From NCBI GenBank assembly GCA_030562195.1, contig CM060202.1, positions 8,060,001 through 8,124,000 on the forward strand: a DNA stretch of 64,000 nt, given 5' to 3'. A program made the position numbers and the translations under genes. The first letter of the stretch is position 1, and every line of letters begins with the position of its first letter. The stretch comes from Nipponacmea schrenckii (Eukaryota > Mollusca > Gastropoda > Lottiidae). Of the stretch, positions 13,966-27,496 are shown one piece after another. The notes below the pieces were generated by a model. It saw nothing but the letters and a program-made list of their open reading frames with translations. It was not told the DNA's origin and did no database searches.

Positions 13966-16153
13966 TTTTTATTTTTAAAAAAAGCAAGTCAATTTTATTA
14001 CAACATTTATGTAAAAAATAATCCAAAATATATAAGAAGCACGTAGCTGTAATATTATGAAACACAAAGTTACAAAACACATAAGCAGGAAAGGATTTCT
14101 ATTACTAAAACACAAAGATCAAAGTCAGTGAAGAAACCTAAATATCTAAGCTTCTATACATGTTTTAGTTCTTAAATGGAGGAGTTCAGTAAAATTAAAG
14201 TCCTTTAAGTCGATCTTGATTCTAAATATAAGAAGACTAGCCCAACGGAATTTTATGATGCTTACTAGAAAAGTTAAATAAAAAAATATATCTTGACATT
14301 GTATGACGTCTGTTGTGAAATGGTTCTACAAATTGCTTTCAAATTTTAAAAATGGTTCAATGGCAGACACAGTAGTAAATGATTGCTGTATTTCTATTTG
14401 GGATAGACTGAAGCAAGTCTTCGCAGGTATGTTTTTAGTATGGGAAAACTGTGAAATGCTCAAAGCAGAGCAATCATTGTTGTCATGACGAAGTGAAATT
14501 TGAATTGCAACAGATTTGAATATAGTAAAATCAATATTATTTGTTGGCTTTTTAGCAAAAAGATTTTGATTGAAGACACCAAGGTGACTACCGTCTGCTC
14601 CCCAGGGGTGCAAGAAGATTTCTTGCTTCAAAAATCCCACCCTCAAACTGTGTATTTGCCAACTGTAGAAGCTGTTGACCATGTGGTATAAGTGACAGGT
14701 AAATATTGTTGGTAAAAACAAAGGGAGGGAATTACTTCAGTTTATTCTATAAAGAACCTAACCATGATAGAATAATATGCCATTCAGAATGTAACAATTT
14801 TTTGTTTATTATGAAAATAATATTATTCATGGTAGATATCCATGCCAGAATTCCCAGTAGACTTTAACATCATAGACATACATAAGTTATGAATTCTTTT
14901 ACCTCATTCCACTTGTCTTAAGGGATGTCATGAGTGTCGAAGTTCCTTGTGAAAAAAGCAATCCTAAATGATATGTGAAGTTGAGTGTGAGTCAAAAAAC
15001 CCATAAATTCAAAATTTAGCAAACATTCAACTATATGAACTTCCTGGAAGGTATTTGGGGTTGATTAACCATGTCTCAAAATGATATCAGGTGTTCTGTA
15101 TATTTACCAAAGTTATTATGGTCACTTATGTGAAACTAATTTGTTATCCTATAATTATTTGATTCTTTTGTTCAAGCAATAACCTGGAATGAAATTTTGA
15201 GCAGTTTAGCATTGTCATAGAAAGGGCTAGTCCAAACAGATTTGTTCTTAAGGTTCCCTGGTGTATTCATTATCAGAGTCTTAATTTTATAAGTAACATT
15301 TATTAATTAGTTATACCATCAATTATAAAATGTTTTAAACCAGGGCTGAACGTCAGAACACTTCAAAGGAACTGGTGTATAAAAAGTGTAAAATGTTGAA
15401 GTGATATTACATAAAGTGGCTTGCCTTTAATTAAGTCAAATTAAGTCATTAAGAAATTTTAATGATGAAGATGTTTTGAATTAGAACTCTCCTGTGTATA
15501 AAGTGTACAGTGTACTTTATAGGTGAAAGAAAATAAACAGATGCTTATAGCAAGTTTTTATTTCATCAAAAACTTGAGAAATAAGGGGAGGCTAGATTTT
15601 TTATTTTTTGATGATGGTAATTTTTGGTATATTGCCTGTTTTATGAAAATTGAATAACTTTTTTAGTTTCTGAATAAGCTTTCTAATTTACCATAGTAAT
15701 GTTAGATTGTTCTACTTGCTCTCTAGTTTCAATGAGAAAAAGACAAAAAGTTTAACCTTGAGATAAAAGCCAGGTTGTACTGTTCTTGCCGTCAAAATTC
15801 CAGAAGATATACAAATGTTATAGTAATTGTTGTAAATAGTTTGGCTGCTGGTTTCATTCATAACCTACATCCAGACGCAAAAACCCAGCCATTCAGTAAA
15901 TCACTGGAATGTCGAATAAACAATCCAACCTTTCAAATGCAACCATTCAGTTGTTTGATTTGAACCTGAAGATTAACCCTGGATAAACAAGTCTACTTTA
16001 CAATTTGAATTTTTGCAAATTTTATTTGTTTAGGCCTGGATGATCAAATGTTGTGACCGCAAAATAGCAAATTTGTATAAAATAGCTGGAACCTCCCATG
16101 TAAATTTGCTCTGTGTTTAAATTGTGTAGTAATCCCCTAGTAACATTAAAATT
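13966..16153. other. Non-coding DNA; one less AT-rich patch
   Basis: Frames on both strands are open at about 14303-14721, where the sequence is less AT-rich than its surroundings. No domain, homology or splice pattern is recognisable, so I leave it uncalled; it could be a conserved non-coding element or an old transposon fragment. Confidence 0.45.
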
Positions 16154-16224
16154 AACAATGGACGTTTTTTCGCAGCGAGACAACAAATTGTTACAGTGTT
16201 GTATCGTCTCTTACGTCCATTGTT
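16154..16224. repeat. 71-bp foldback (snapback) element
   Basis: AACAATGGACGT at 16154-16165 is exactly complementary to ACGTCCATTGTT at 16213-16224. A second inner pairing joins GAGAC (16177-16181) with GTCTC (16206-16210). Asymmetric internal loops argue against a microRNA precursor; a small foldback transposon relic is more likely. Confidence 0.75.
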
Positions 16225-18167
16225 CCTGCAACATTTTTGTCAATATTATATCTTAACAGACTTGTGACATTAATCTGTCCAAGAGGATATGACAATTTAC
16301 CACGAAGAATTGAAATGGAGGTCACAGGGCTACAAAGTTGTTGTCAGGTGTGCAGATGCTGACCAATGTAAAGTTTATTTTCAACTTTGAATGCAAAAGT
16401 TATACAATTTAGCTGAACATTTTATATTTTTGATATTCAGAAGGACCAACTTTCATTGTACATCAGTAAATATCACATTTTCACAGCCTGTTCCTGTAAA
16501 TTCGTGGTTTGTAAAATTCAAGAATTCCATCTGCATTAGTATCATATTGAAACAACATTCATTACCAAACTTAAAGAGTGTTAAAAAAAATTAAAATTTC
16601 AATACATCATGGGTTCTATAATGTTTTATTAAATTAGTTATTAATGATATTGCAATTTTAATAGCAGAAGTGCCTCTTTAACTGATCACAGTTATCTGAA
16701 AAGTTATCATTTTTATCAACCAGAATCTGAATGTTGCTGCCCATATACTTGACTTATAGATACACTCTCTTGGCTTAACAGGATAGTCAAGGCATCAGTA
16801 TCATATCTTAATCATATTTCATAAGTAATGTTTAATAAATGATAGTTGCCATGGAAACAGATTTGATGGACACCTGCCAGATTTAGTGTGTAAATTTCAT
16901 TATACACGTGGGCAGGATGTGTGGTTTCTGTGTTGGGTGATGATCTATATATATATGAATGACAACTCCTCCAATGGGTGACAATGCATGCTACTACAAG
17001 GACTACAGGAAATGGGGCATGTTTTCCCAGGGTGTCTAGAAATGTTTGTAAACATCTATAGATGTTTATTAATAATAATACATAAATAAAGGATTAGAAT
17101 ACTTTGATTTCTGTTTGAAGCTGAAATTTTATTTAGTATCCAAATTATCAACATTATGATAAGATTTTTCTCACATCTAGTTTGAAATTAAACTCAAAAC
17201 AGGTTTCAAAATGTTCATATTTGGACTGAAATCTCTCCTTTTGGTAAATATGCACTTTTATGTTAAAGATGCTGGACAGTCATGTTGACCTATATCTAAA
17301 AATTCTTAGAGCCACTCTAAGATAAAGGCAACCATGACCCAAGTGCCTCTCATTGCCCACTGCCTTAAGTTTCCAGTATTTATCAGTGTTCAAGAGTGCA
17401 TTACAATAGTTAAAGCTTAGATCTTATACAATGTTGTTTTAAAGGCCACTCCTGCTATATGATTCCTCTCAAACTACCATGTAAAATAATGCCACTTAAT
17501 TGTATCATGATGACTTGACAGATTTGATTGACACATGTAGTTGGTTTGGAAACAAAAGACATCAATTATTTCACCTTTATCTTACATCATAATTTACTGC
17601 ATGTTTATCAAAATCTCTCTGATAATCCTCTGATTGTATATGCAGTCTTTGCATGTAAAGTGCCCTTTAGTTTGTGTATTGCAAAAATTCTGATATAAAA
17701 TATGACTTTTTTTAGCAATTTTTTAAAAGGTTCTGTTAATAACATTTCCAATCTTTCTAATTATTATTAATTAATGATGTAATAATATCCAAAATGAATA
17801 ATAATGAGTAATAATATTATTACATGATTTAATTGATCTCTAACCTTAGTGTAATGTGAGGTACCAATTATCAATTAATTGATCCTTACTTGATATACTG
17901 GGGTCATTATGAGATCAAGTCCTTTAACCCTTTGAGGTAAGTCTCATGAATCTTGTCCAGTTACTTTTGGTTGCTCTTGCAACTTTTAATTGAGATCAGA
18001 TCAGATTGCGTGATACAGCTGAATATGAACCATCCATATCACTTTTCAGAATTAGACTTTGAGGTTCAGTTCTTCTTGAATTCGAATAGACACTGTCACA
18101 TCTTCTAGAGCATAAGTGATAATTTGCATGTTAAATAAAAATAATTATTATGGATGGATACTTCTAG
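16225..18167. other. Non-coding DNA with two perfect palindromes
   Basis: No gene seen. It holds a 20-bp palindrome at 17049-17068 (annotated separately) and a 16-bp palindrome GTAATAATATTATTAC at 17808-17823. Confidence 0.5.
17047..17070. promoter_or_regulatory. 20-bp palindrome with paired forkhead-like sites
   Basis: TAAACATCTATAGATGTTTA at 17049-17068 is a perfect palindrome. Each arm matches the forkhead core (GTAAACA on the left, ATAAACA read from the other strand on the right). Paired FOX binding is an inference; chance in AT-rich DNA is possible. It lies about 13 kb upstream of the ets start codon. Confidence 0.3.
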
Positions 18168-18242
18168 TATATTTATTATTTTCGAATTTTCAAGACGGTT
18201 CTCACACCGTCCTCAGGAATATAGTGGAAAATAATAAATATA
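18168..18242. repeat. 75-bp composite hairpin, probable transposon relic
   Basis: Outer arms TATATTTATTATTTT (18168-18182) and AAAATAATAAATATA (18228-18242) are perfect complements. Nested inside is a second perfect hairpin, GACGGT-TCTCAC-ACCGTC (18194-18211). On the minus strand the inner part reads CTGAGGACGGT...ACCGTC then GAAAA, resembling the CTGANGA-stem-GAAA layout of hammerhead-type motifs found in some Penelope-like elements. That resemblance is imperfect. Confidence 0.6.
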
Positions 18243-21200
18243 AACAGTAAACATATTATGATTTTTTTTCGCCATTAATTCATTTATTACTGAGCACAGC
18301 CCCAATCACCAAATCCAAAAGACAAAAATGTTTGTTGGAAAATCCATGTCTAATATACCAATAACTGCTACATGAACAAGGAGGTCTAGATCTTATGTTT
18401 ATCTCAAACAAATATAATTACATTGTTCATAGAACATACACTTTATAACTATCTCCATCAAACACCTCTAGTGTCCGAGGATTTGAAGCAGGAGCCAAAG
18501 GGATCAAGGACCATTGTTGTCAAGAGTGCTACTCCAGTTAAAAAAATGTTAGTATACCACTATTTGTGTGGTTTTGGGAACAAACTAATTTCAATCTGAA
18601 TACACAATCATATTCACATGCACATTTCTGTTTTCTCAGTAAACATAGTTACAATTCTCGTGGTTTTAGATGAACAATAGAAAAGGTTTGACAAGAGTCT
18701 TATGTTGGGTTTAAATTGTTTTTCAAAAGTGTCAAGTTGAGTTGTCAGCACAACAATGGCTAATAAGAAGCATAAGTATGGGATATAAGTTTCGTATACC
18801 ATGGCTTGAAGGATGAGAAGTGGGCATTATGACTGATATACTCTACTTGTTATTATGATTAAGTAGGTATTATATTCTTATATACCATACTTATTAGGTT
18901 AAATATAAGGCTAATTTGTTAATATGCCTTTTATAACTTCAAAATGCATCCACAGGGAGTCCTAATGAAAAATAGTCTAAAAATGTCTTCTGCAAATACT
19001 CAATATAATTGCATATCATATGTTTGTTCAGCAAGATTTTGTTTGAAGGTATCTTCCATTTAAAAAAGAACCAACATTCCAACACTACAAGGAATTGATT
19101 GACATAGAGTGTTTCTTAAAATCTGCATCAATTCTATGAAAGCATAAATAATTTATATTTTCTCATTAGTCAGTTGGTATTGAATTGGATTCTTTTATGC
19201 TGCAGGTTTATAGTTATTTAGATGAAGATGAAGAAAATTTCCGTGTTCAGAACCTTGACAAATCTGTTAAATATCCGATCTGATTCTTTCTACCGGTACC
19301 TTATTATTCCAGAAAAATGATTAAACCAAATATGGCAAAAGGTGATTTTAATCAGGAATCAAATCAAAAATCTTTATGAGATCACCCATCCTTGTAGAAT
19401 CTGGTCAGCCTATCCTTGGCAAGCAGACGGACTACAGAATGTTTGTGGTCAATTCCTGACAAGAGTTTATAGCTGTATTTGAAGTTGTATAAACAGTTAA
19501 CTATAATTAGATTTTCAATTTCTCAGATCTTCTTTAGCACGCATCCATGTACCGGGAGATATTTTCTTGCATCTGCAGTTTTTAAAAGAATTTGTTACAT
19601 TACAGATATAGGAATTGATGGAATGACACTTTGGATTAAGACTCATGAAGCAGTTGTTGAGCTAAAGTCTTTGAGTAATGTAGGATATGAAATGAACTGG
19701 AATCCATTTACCATTTTGTGTAAAAATCCATTAAAATTGCAAATTTCTCAATTACTAAAATTGTGAATGTTTTCATCATTGTTTAAGCTTATTGTTTATA
19801 TGGAAGAGTTGAGCTTGCATCGCTATCTCTAAGTTGTATTTTAAATCAGTGATGGTGTTTGTGCTCATGTCTATATTGTGAGATGCTTCAAAAGACAGAT
19901 GTTTGAGAGCAGAAAAATCAGCCGCCTAAATAAATCAAAAAATTTTTTTTTTGAAAGACATGTGTCTGTGATTCAACTTGACTTAACATTTTTCTTTTGA
20001 TACAATTTACTTTTTTCTGCAGTGCTATTCTCAATTTACAAATGAAATAGGTAACTGGTTATGTTCATCCTTCTTACTTTGGCATGGGAAATTAATTAGT
20101 TACCAAATTTATTGGCATCACATCAGGTGGAACTCGATAACTATAGCAACATCTGGAAGTCTTGGAGAATAAAATAACATTAATGAGAAAAACATACTTT
20201 TATTTGGAAAGAATTGCTCCCAAAAGTGTTTATATTAAATGGCGATAATAGGATTAGGTAATTATTTATCTCATTATGTAGTTTCAGTGTGAAAATGGAT
20301 ATCATCTGGTGTCTGCTCAAATGTCAAAAATGCAGGGAAAATGAATTAATGCACAATTTATGTTGAGTGATTGCTTATTATTTTAATTGATTTTAATATT
20401 TTCTATTTGCAAATTACTTTATGACATTAAATTCATCAGGTTATTGCTTTGAATTGTTGAAATAAAATCAATTATTTTTTTACGTCTGCTTTAACGAGAA
20501 TAGTAATGAATCGAAAAAAAAACATACTTGTTGATTTCTAGAAACATAAATTTAGTATGACATAAAAGAAATACATGTATGTCTAAGCATTGAATTTTGG
20601 CAAGACTAAATTTATCAGTAACGTCACATTTTCTAAAGTCACTTTTGCTTAAATCTCAACTTGCTTGATAGCCACTTCTCTTTGGCTCTCATACATCATG
20701 ACTGTGATATAAATATATCAGAAGGAGGTAATAGAATTTAAAGTAATGTGGGATGTGTAATGTGATTATCACATGCTACAATATGGCTTTCTATAGATTT
20801 TTGATTAGAACTAATGAATTTATCAGTGTACTTTTACTACATTTACTATAAAGTTTACTACAAATCAATCTAAAACTTTCAAATTGAAGGCATGGAAACA
20901 AACAGAAAGGTGTGGATTTGCCACTTTTTTTTCCGAACAGTGCTAATTTTATTTTCAAATTGATGATGAGAACATAGGCCCTATATCAATTACAGATTTT
21001 TTCACTTTTAGTGGACAAAATAGAGATTTAAAGAAGTGATAAAAAAAAAAGGATTTTCAATCAATAAAAAATCCCAATTGTGTCAAGCTCATCAAAATAC
21101 AAAATCTTAACAATTCAGATATCAATTACCTAAGAATCTAAAATCTGTTCTATTAATTAATACTAATTATGAATGGTGGTCACAATATTAATAGTTAAAG

Positions 21201-22010
21201 CAGAAAACAAGGGTAAGGGTTTCTAATTCCATGTCAAATTAGAGGTTGTGGCTGATTGACTTCTGTCTGTAGATCTGTAATGATCATACCAAGTTCCACA
21301 TCACTTCAGCTTATAACCATTCAAGCATCACACCATTAGACATTGCCCATGATTTCAAGTAGATATGGTCTCTGTTTGATGAATTGTTTCTGGTGTAAGG
21401 TATGGGGTTCCTGGGGTTAACTATTCTCAAATTTGACAGCATGCTCATCATCTGTGTCTGACAATTAACAGGTGTACCAAGTTTCCACAGAACAGCAGTT
21501 ATAGATTTCAAGTCACTTGTCTGAAAATCTGTAGCCAAAAAATGTTACTTCATCAACACAAATGTGGAAATGATAGAACACAATCTGTGCTCACAATAGT
21601 CATTTGCAAGTTATCAGGTTATCGCCATTTAAATCTTTTTTTATTGATATTTTATGTCGTGTTAAATTGAAAAGATGTGAAAAATATATAATTAAGCATC
21701 TTCAAGATATGGCATGTGAAACCCACATAACTGTTTTAGACAATTATTAACTTCACAGGTGAAGAGTAAGAAGGCGAGAGTGATGACAGTTTCAGTGGGT
21801 GTACATGTCACATTGTGTCATTCGTGGGTCAAACATATATTGATGTTATATGTCAGAGGTACTGGCAGGGTTATCCACTTTCAAATAAATGAAACATCAA
21901 AGTAGACTTATCCAGGGGGCATGTCTGACAATGCAGACTTTAAAAAATCATTTAAGATTTCTTATTAAGACTTATCTGTATTTATATCCTGAAATGAACG
22001 TTATCCTGAA
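18243..22010. other. Non-coding DNA, no gene seen
   Basis: The longest frame (19479-19766, 95 codons) has AT-rich codons, no domain and no splice support. Nothing else recognised. Confidence 0.5.
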
Positions 22011-22088
22011 AAGATCTTGGCGCTAGAATATCCTAGAAGCAGTGTTGGAAGTTCAGACGCTAGGACATAATAGCGCTAAGATTATCTT
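22011..22088. repeat. 78-bp imperfect foldback element
   Basis: The left arm (22011-22036, AAGATCTTGGCGCTA then TATCCTAG) pairs imperfectly with the right arm (22060-22088, CTAGGACATAATAGCGCTAA then GATTATCTT). The loop is about 23 bases. Its GGCGCTA core is richer in CpG than the surroundings, as expected of an inserted element. Confidence 0.6.
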
Positions 22089-25000
22089 GACGATGATACT
22101 TGCCTGCATTTTACTCTTTGCCAATTTCCATCAGTTATCTTAAACAACTAATGGGTATTATTTTGCTTTGATTGTCAACCTTTTGGAAAGGCAGGCATAA
22201 AAGATATTCTAATTTTTAAAGAATCATGTGACAATGAAATTATATAATTGAGGCATAATTTGAGTAAGTCTCATTAGGTATCATCAAAAAATGGGGTTAT
22301 TTTTGTTAAGCTTTGGTTAACCAGACCTTTGTCAAGTAACGGGTAGTATATTAAGAAGAATTGTAAACTTGTTATTCAAGACTAAGTTACTGTACCATTG
22401 AATTCTCTATCTTTTGGTCTTAATGGCAAGGTTTGTTAGGCATAGGAACTGGTAGATTGTGTCTATCTTGATAGCCGAATTATCTTGTCTGGGTTTATTA
22501 ATGGTACCTGGATAATTATTTCTAATCATTCTGTTGGTATTATTCTCGTGACATTTTCGCGGAGAAGAGATGTTCCATAATATTTGGGTCGTATAAATGT
22601 ACAGGAGTATAATTTGATAATTGTAACATTTAGAATTTATTATTAAATTAGTCCATCTCTTCACAACTAAATTATGTCAAACAATTTTTCTACTGCTCAA
22701 AAAGTCTGGCTGAACTTGTATTTGATATTTTGGCAAATTTTAATGTCTTGAATGATTGGAAAATCAACAAAGCAGTGAATGTTCAAATGATTCTAGCAAA
22801 TGCAGTTTAATTTTTTTTTATTCTGGTGTTGTCAATTGACACCTTCAGTTCATGACGCTGTAACTTATGTATTTATTTTTGAAAGATTTTTTGCACACTT
22901 TTTTCTAAATCCCAGTTTTCTATAGAAATATGATTTGTTGTTTCAATTGCTGAAATTACCAAAAGTCATAGAAATACTTGCTTTTATTGTTGTTGCAGAA
23001 GTGCACAACACTGTACAGTCAACATAAATTTTATGTAAAACCTGTAAGGATAAAGTTTAACAAGCAGACGGTCTTTTGATGTTGGATTACCTGCCCCTTG
23101 TTTCTGCTCCTCAGTGACCAGGTGTAACTTTCTATATTAATTATAATACATTTCACCAAAGGGATGTAAAGTTTTGATAAATATGGTACATGCTTCTTTA
23201 ACATTGTATTGGAACTTTTAAGGCAGGTGCATCTGCGGCTGGAGGAGGAGAGGGAAATTAAAAGAGGCTAATGAGATACTTTTTTAGCAGTTGTGATAAA
23301 TAAACTGTTGTCTAGGCAATAATGAGGGTCTTCTGAAATACACTTGTCACTTGTTTGTCATGCTGTGTGTAGGAATTCTTTGTGGTGAGCCAATATTTTT
23401 TTTTAACAATGGGAATTTATTATTTATTGTAGTATGATTAATATTTGGCTTTCTTGATTTTAAGACTTTGTTTTTCTGTTGATTTTTTTGTTTTAGGCGT
23501 GTACTTATGTAAGCAATATTCTATTGTATATTTAGATCCAAAAAAGATTTAAAACAAATCCAGCCTACTATAACCTCTGGAATATTGAATATGGTTATAA
23601 GCAAATAGAAAAATTCAATTGGATTCAATTTGATTGGTTCAGTTTGATTTCCACTGCTGAGAAAAGTTATTTAATATTTTTACTTTTAAGTATCTGGAAT
23701 CTTCTTAAAATTTTCATTAGGAGACAAACAGGTGACAGGGTAGTGAAGAGTTATTCATATAGTCTTATCCAGGTAAAATTCTGGTTTGGTTTCGCACTGC
23801 CATTTATCTGGATCATATCTATATAAAATTTTGCTCTGGGCAACTTCTAGTTATAAGCAGATAAGTTTATTTGTCAGTGCAAGAGCAATAGCATTGAATA
23901 GAACCAAATGACTTTTGCAGAATGAAAGGGGTATATAAGAAATAAAAAAGAAAAAAAAAATTAAATTTATGGATATTTAATAATGTACATGGAAAAAATT
24001 TACTTTGTCTCAAATATGCAATTTCTTGAACAATAGAATGGTAGCAAACACAATTCTTTTTTTTCTTATGAGCCTATTGTCTTATTTTGTATTGAATATT
24101 TTCTTTGTCTGATAACATTTTCAGTGACTCGAGTGTTCTATTTGGAATAAAACAATCAAAAAACAGACAAAACTTGTTTCTAGATATTTTGTCGAATGCA
24201 GCAAACTTAGTTTTAATAGCTAACCTAAATACACCAATACTTAAAAAAAAATGATTAAGAAATCTTCGAATGCCAAGACATTTGAAATGATCATTTTTCA
24301 ATTGCAGCCACTCAAAATTGGTTAATAGCAGACGACATAAACAATGAGGAAAATTTACAAAAATATCAAAGCAGCACTCAAAGAATATTATTATTAAACA
24401 TGAACGTTATTTAGTTTGATCTTGGAAAATCTTCTTGTTTTATTTTCATTGTCTCAAGATTGCAATTTTAGCAACAAATGATGCTTTTACTTTCCAAGAT
24501 TGTAGTGTTAGAAAAACAAATCATAGTTAAGAAATAAATAAACGACAATAAAACAAAAAGATTATTGGCCATTGTTATCCATTGTTGTGAGAAAAGGAGA
24601 TAAGTGGATGAAATTCTTTATAATCATTAATTGATACTAATGGATTGGATTCATTATGGTGAACAAATTGATAAACATTGTAATGGTCTGAAGTGAGAAA
24701 AATTTGGAGTAGAATTAACAGTTCAGGTGTTTGTTCTTTTCTTTCCATTTTTAACAGACGCTTCCAATTTTAACTCAGATCATCAAAAAGTGACAGTCTA
24801 AATAAAAAAAAATATTCTTTGCATGCTATAGAAAATTTATATAATATCTACAGAAGGTGTGATCATGGGAAATCTTCAGAAAAAATCTCAACATTCTCAT
24901 GGGAAAATATACAAATCTAAATAGTTTTCTCTCTGGCAATCGGAATTTTTTTTGTGTATTTTCATAAAATTTTATTATGTAAAATTCAGTTCAAAATTGT

Positions 25001-27265
25001 CATTTAGGTGAAAAATTAAACCACAAGTGTTTTAGGGGTTTTTTCTCATGAAAGTAACAAAGCTACAAATAATTTTTCATATAAAATCATGAAGCTGACA
25101 CTCTTGGAAATTAATAACGTGTTTTTCTAGAAATATGGCTAATCTGTAAGCCAAAGTTAATCTAGAATCTCTTGATTTGCGAGCAAAAGTCCACAAAAAT
25201 GAGGTCTTAAATAAATGATATTCAATGCCAGAATAATAAATGTGAGGCTCGCAGCAAACGAATATGAGCTCTGCAGTCGACGATTGTTTAAATATGGTCC
25301 CATGAATACAGTAGATATCTGTAGAAATCATAAACTGTTGAAATTATCCCAGAAAGGTCAAGTAGTAAAGGTCAAATTTAAGAGAGTGATTTTATTCCAA
25401 TTTCAATTAGCTTTAATTGTGACAGATAGTTAGCTGGATCAGATTTAAACATTAGTTAAAATTTAACGCGTGTTTTTAGAGGTTACATTTAAATCAAAAT
25501 TATTACTCCAAATAAATTCCAATATGCAATGCCATCTTTCCATTTTTAAAATTTTTAATTTGTTTAGATTAGCATAAGCTTAGTATTTTAAATCCTGCTG
25601 AAGGTAGAGTATCAGAAACACTTGTTTGGTACCAAATTCAAGAATTACAAATGAAAATATTCGTATTTAAACATTTTAATATTTATAACTTTGATTTTGT
25701 TATTAAATGACAATTTTTGATTGTTTTGTAAAATGTACCGATATAAATGTCTCTGATTTTTTTTTATTTGACCTGACCCACAGGATAAGAGTTTTTGGGG
25801 TAATCAATGAGGGGGGGTTAATAATGATAATAAGGTGCAGACGGTTTCCTTTCATACTTCTCAATTGTTTTTTCAACATCCAAATTTTTAAACCAACCTA
25901 AGGGGAAGGAGTCTTAAGAAAACAGTTTTTTGTGGGGTAAATCATATCTAATTTTTATCAACAACTACACTCCTTGAGGTAAAATCAATCATTTAAATTG
26001 AATGTAAGTGTTGTGAAAAGAAATGGTGAAAAATGTCCCAAATTTGTAAAATTAATCCCCCTATTTCAGACCACCTCACATATTGACACTATGCATTTAA
26101 CTGTGTTGATACATCATGGTCTACTAGTTCAATTTCTGCACCAAGTAAGAAATCACACAACATGCTCAAGACACATTTAATCGGATTAAATTGTACAATT
26201 TCTGACCTTTCCTTCAAATGGAGTCAATTGAAAAGAAATGGAAAAAAATAGACCCTCAATGTTTTGAATGTTACCATGTTCAGTTTGAAATAGTGTGTCA
26301 AATTCAGTTGCCCTGCTGATAACTTTTTCTGACATTTCAAAATGACATTTCATCACTTCACATTTAGATTTTTAAACCTTTTATTTTCATATCTTTTTAT
26401 CATGAACATTATTTTATGAGAACACGTTGTTGGAAAATATATTTCTTGGTCTTGGTTGTCAATGTCAGCATTTGAGTCTATAATACTAATTAGTAATTTA
26501 TAGAATTGACATTATGATTATGAAATATTGTGCAGTACGGTATCAAAAAGTACTGAGATATACTGTTTTTTATAATAATATAAAACTTTGATTTCAGAGA
26601 ATCTTTCTATCTAATGGTCATTGGCCAAACCTCTTGGCATTGATCTTTCCTGATATACCTGTAGTTTAAAAAAAACATGAATACAGATATCGGCCTGTAG
26701 AGATTATTTGCATAAAATTTCTTTCAATATTCAACCTGAAATGGAACATATCTCTGCTACTTGTGGGACATTGATCAAAAGTCTATATTCATTTACAATA
26801 GCCATCTTTTACTTGCCTATCAAACTTTTCAAACTCGAAGTCTCCACTTCTTTATAAGGAATAAAAGTTTTATATATATCTGTTAGCTTGTTGATATGTT
26901 TTTATGTTTATTGTTTTATTATATGTTTATATTTACATTTTCTACCCAATACATTGTTTACCTCCATGTTCAGATAGAGAAAGGTAGTTTCTATTTCATC
27001 AAAACTTTACGTCTGCTGTTAAGGGGATTGTTGTCATGTTTTTACATATATGTTATTTTTGGCAAGGAGTGAAGCTTTTCAACTATATCATTTTTTATGG
27101 AAAGGATATTTATTCAATCAGTATCAAAAGGAAAGAGTTTTTGTATGAAAACATGTACACCATCTATTATGAATTATTTTAGTGTATTGTCTTAAATGTA
27201 ATTCAGAGTAATGGAGTGCACATCTCTAATGTTGTAAACTTTTTCTATTTCACTTGTGTTTTTAG
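22089..27265. other. Non-coding DNA, no gene seen
   Basis: Frames stay below 90 codons and have no recognisable content. A G7 run lies at 25811-25817. Confidence 0.5.
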
Positions 27266-27496
27266 AAGGATGTGCTTCAGTGCTTAGAGAGGTTCTGTAT
27301 TTTTGTGTTTATCATTTGGTACAGGTTCTGTTTTTGTTTGTTTTATTGTTACTCCATACAGGTTTTGTAATTTTGCTATGACATGGAAGACACTCTTTGG
27401 GCATTTCCTTCTCAGCTATGTTTTTTTCTAGGATGTGCTTTTCTAGGATGTGCTTAAATACTTCTAGTTATGTGTTTATCATTTGGTACAGGTTAT
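27266..27496. repeat. Decayed direct duplication
   Basis: A segment with AGGATGTGCTT and GTGTTTATCATTTGGTACAG occurs at 27266-27330 and again at 27443-27496, about 165 bases apart. AGGATGTGCTT is repeated once more between them. Divergence between copies indicates an old duplication. Confidence 0.7.

Noticed and set aside
14303..14721. Overlapping frames on both strands, up to 131 codons on the minus strand
   Set aside because: No recognisable domain, signal or splice context. Less AT-rich composition makes open frames longer by chance.
16154..16224. MicroRNA precursor reading of the foldback
   Set aside because: The large asymmetric internal loop (about 11 versus 2 nt) does not fit a Drosha/Dicer substrate.
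19479..19766. 95-codon + strand frame
   Set aside because: AT-rich codon use, no domain, and no conserved motif.
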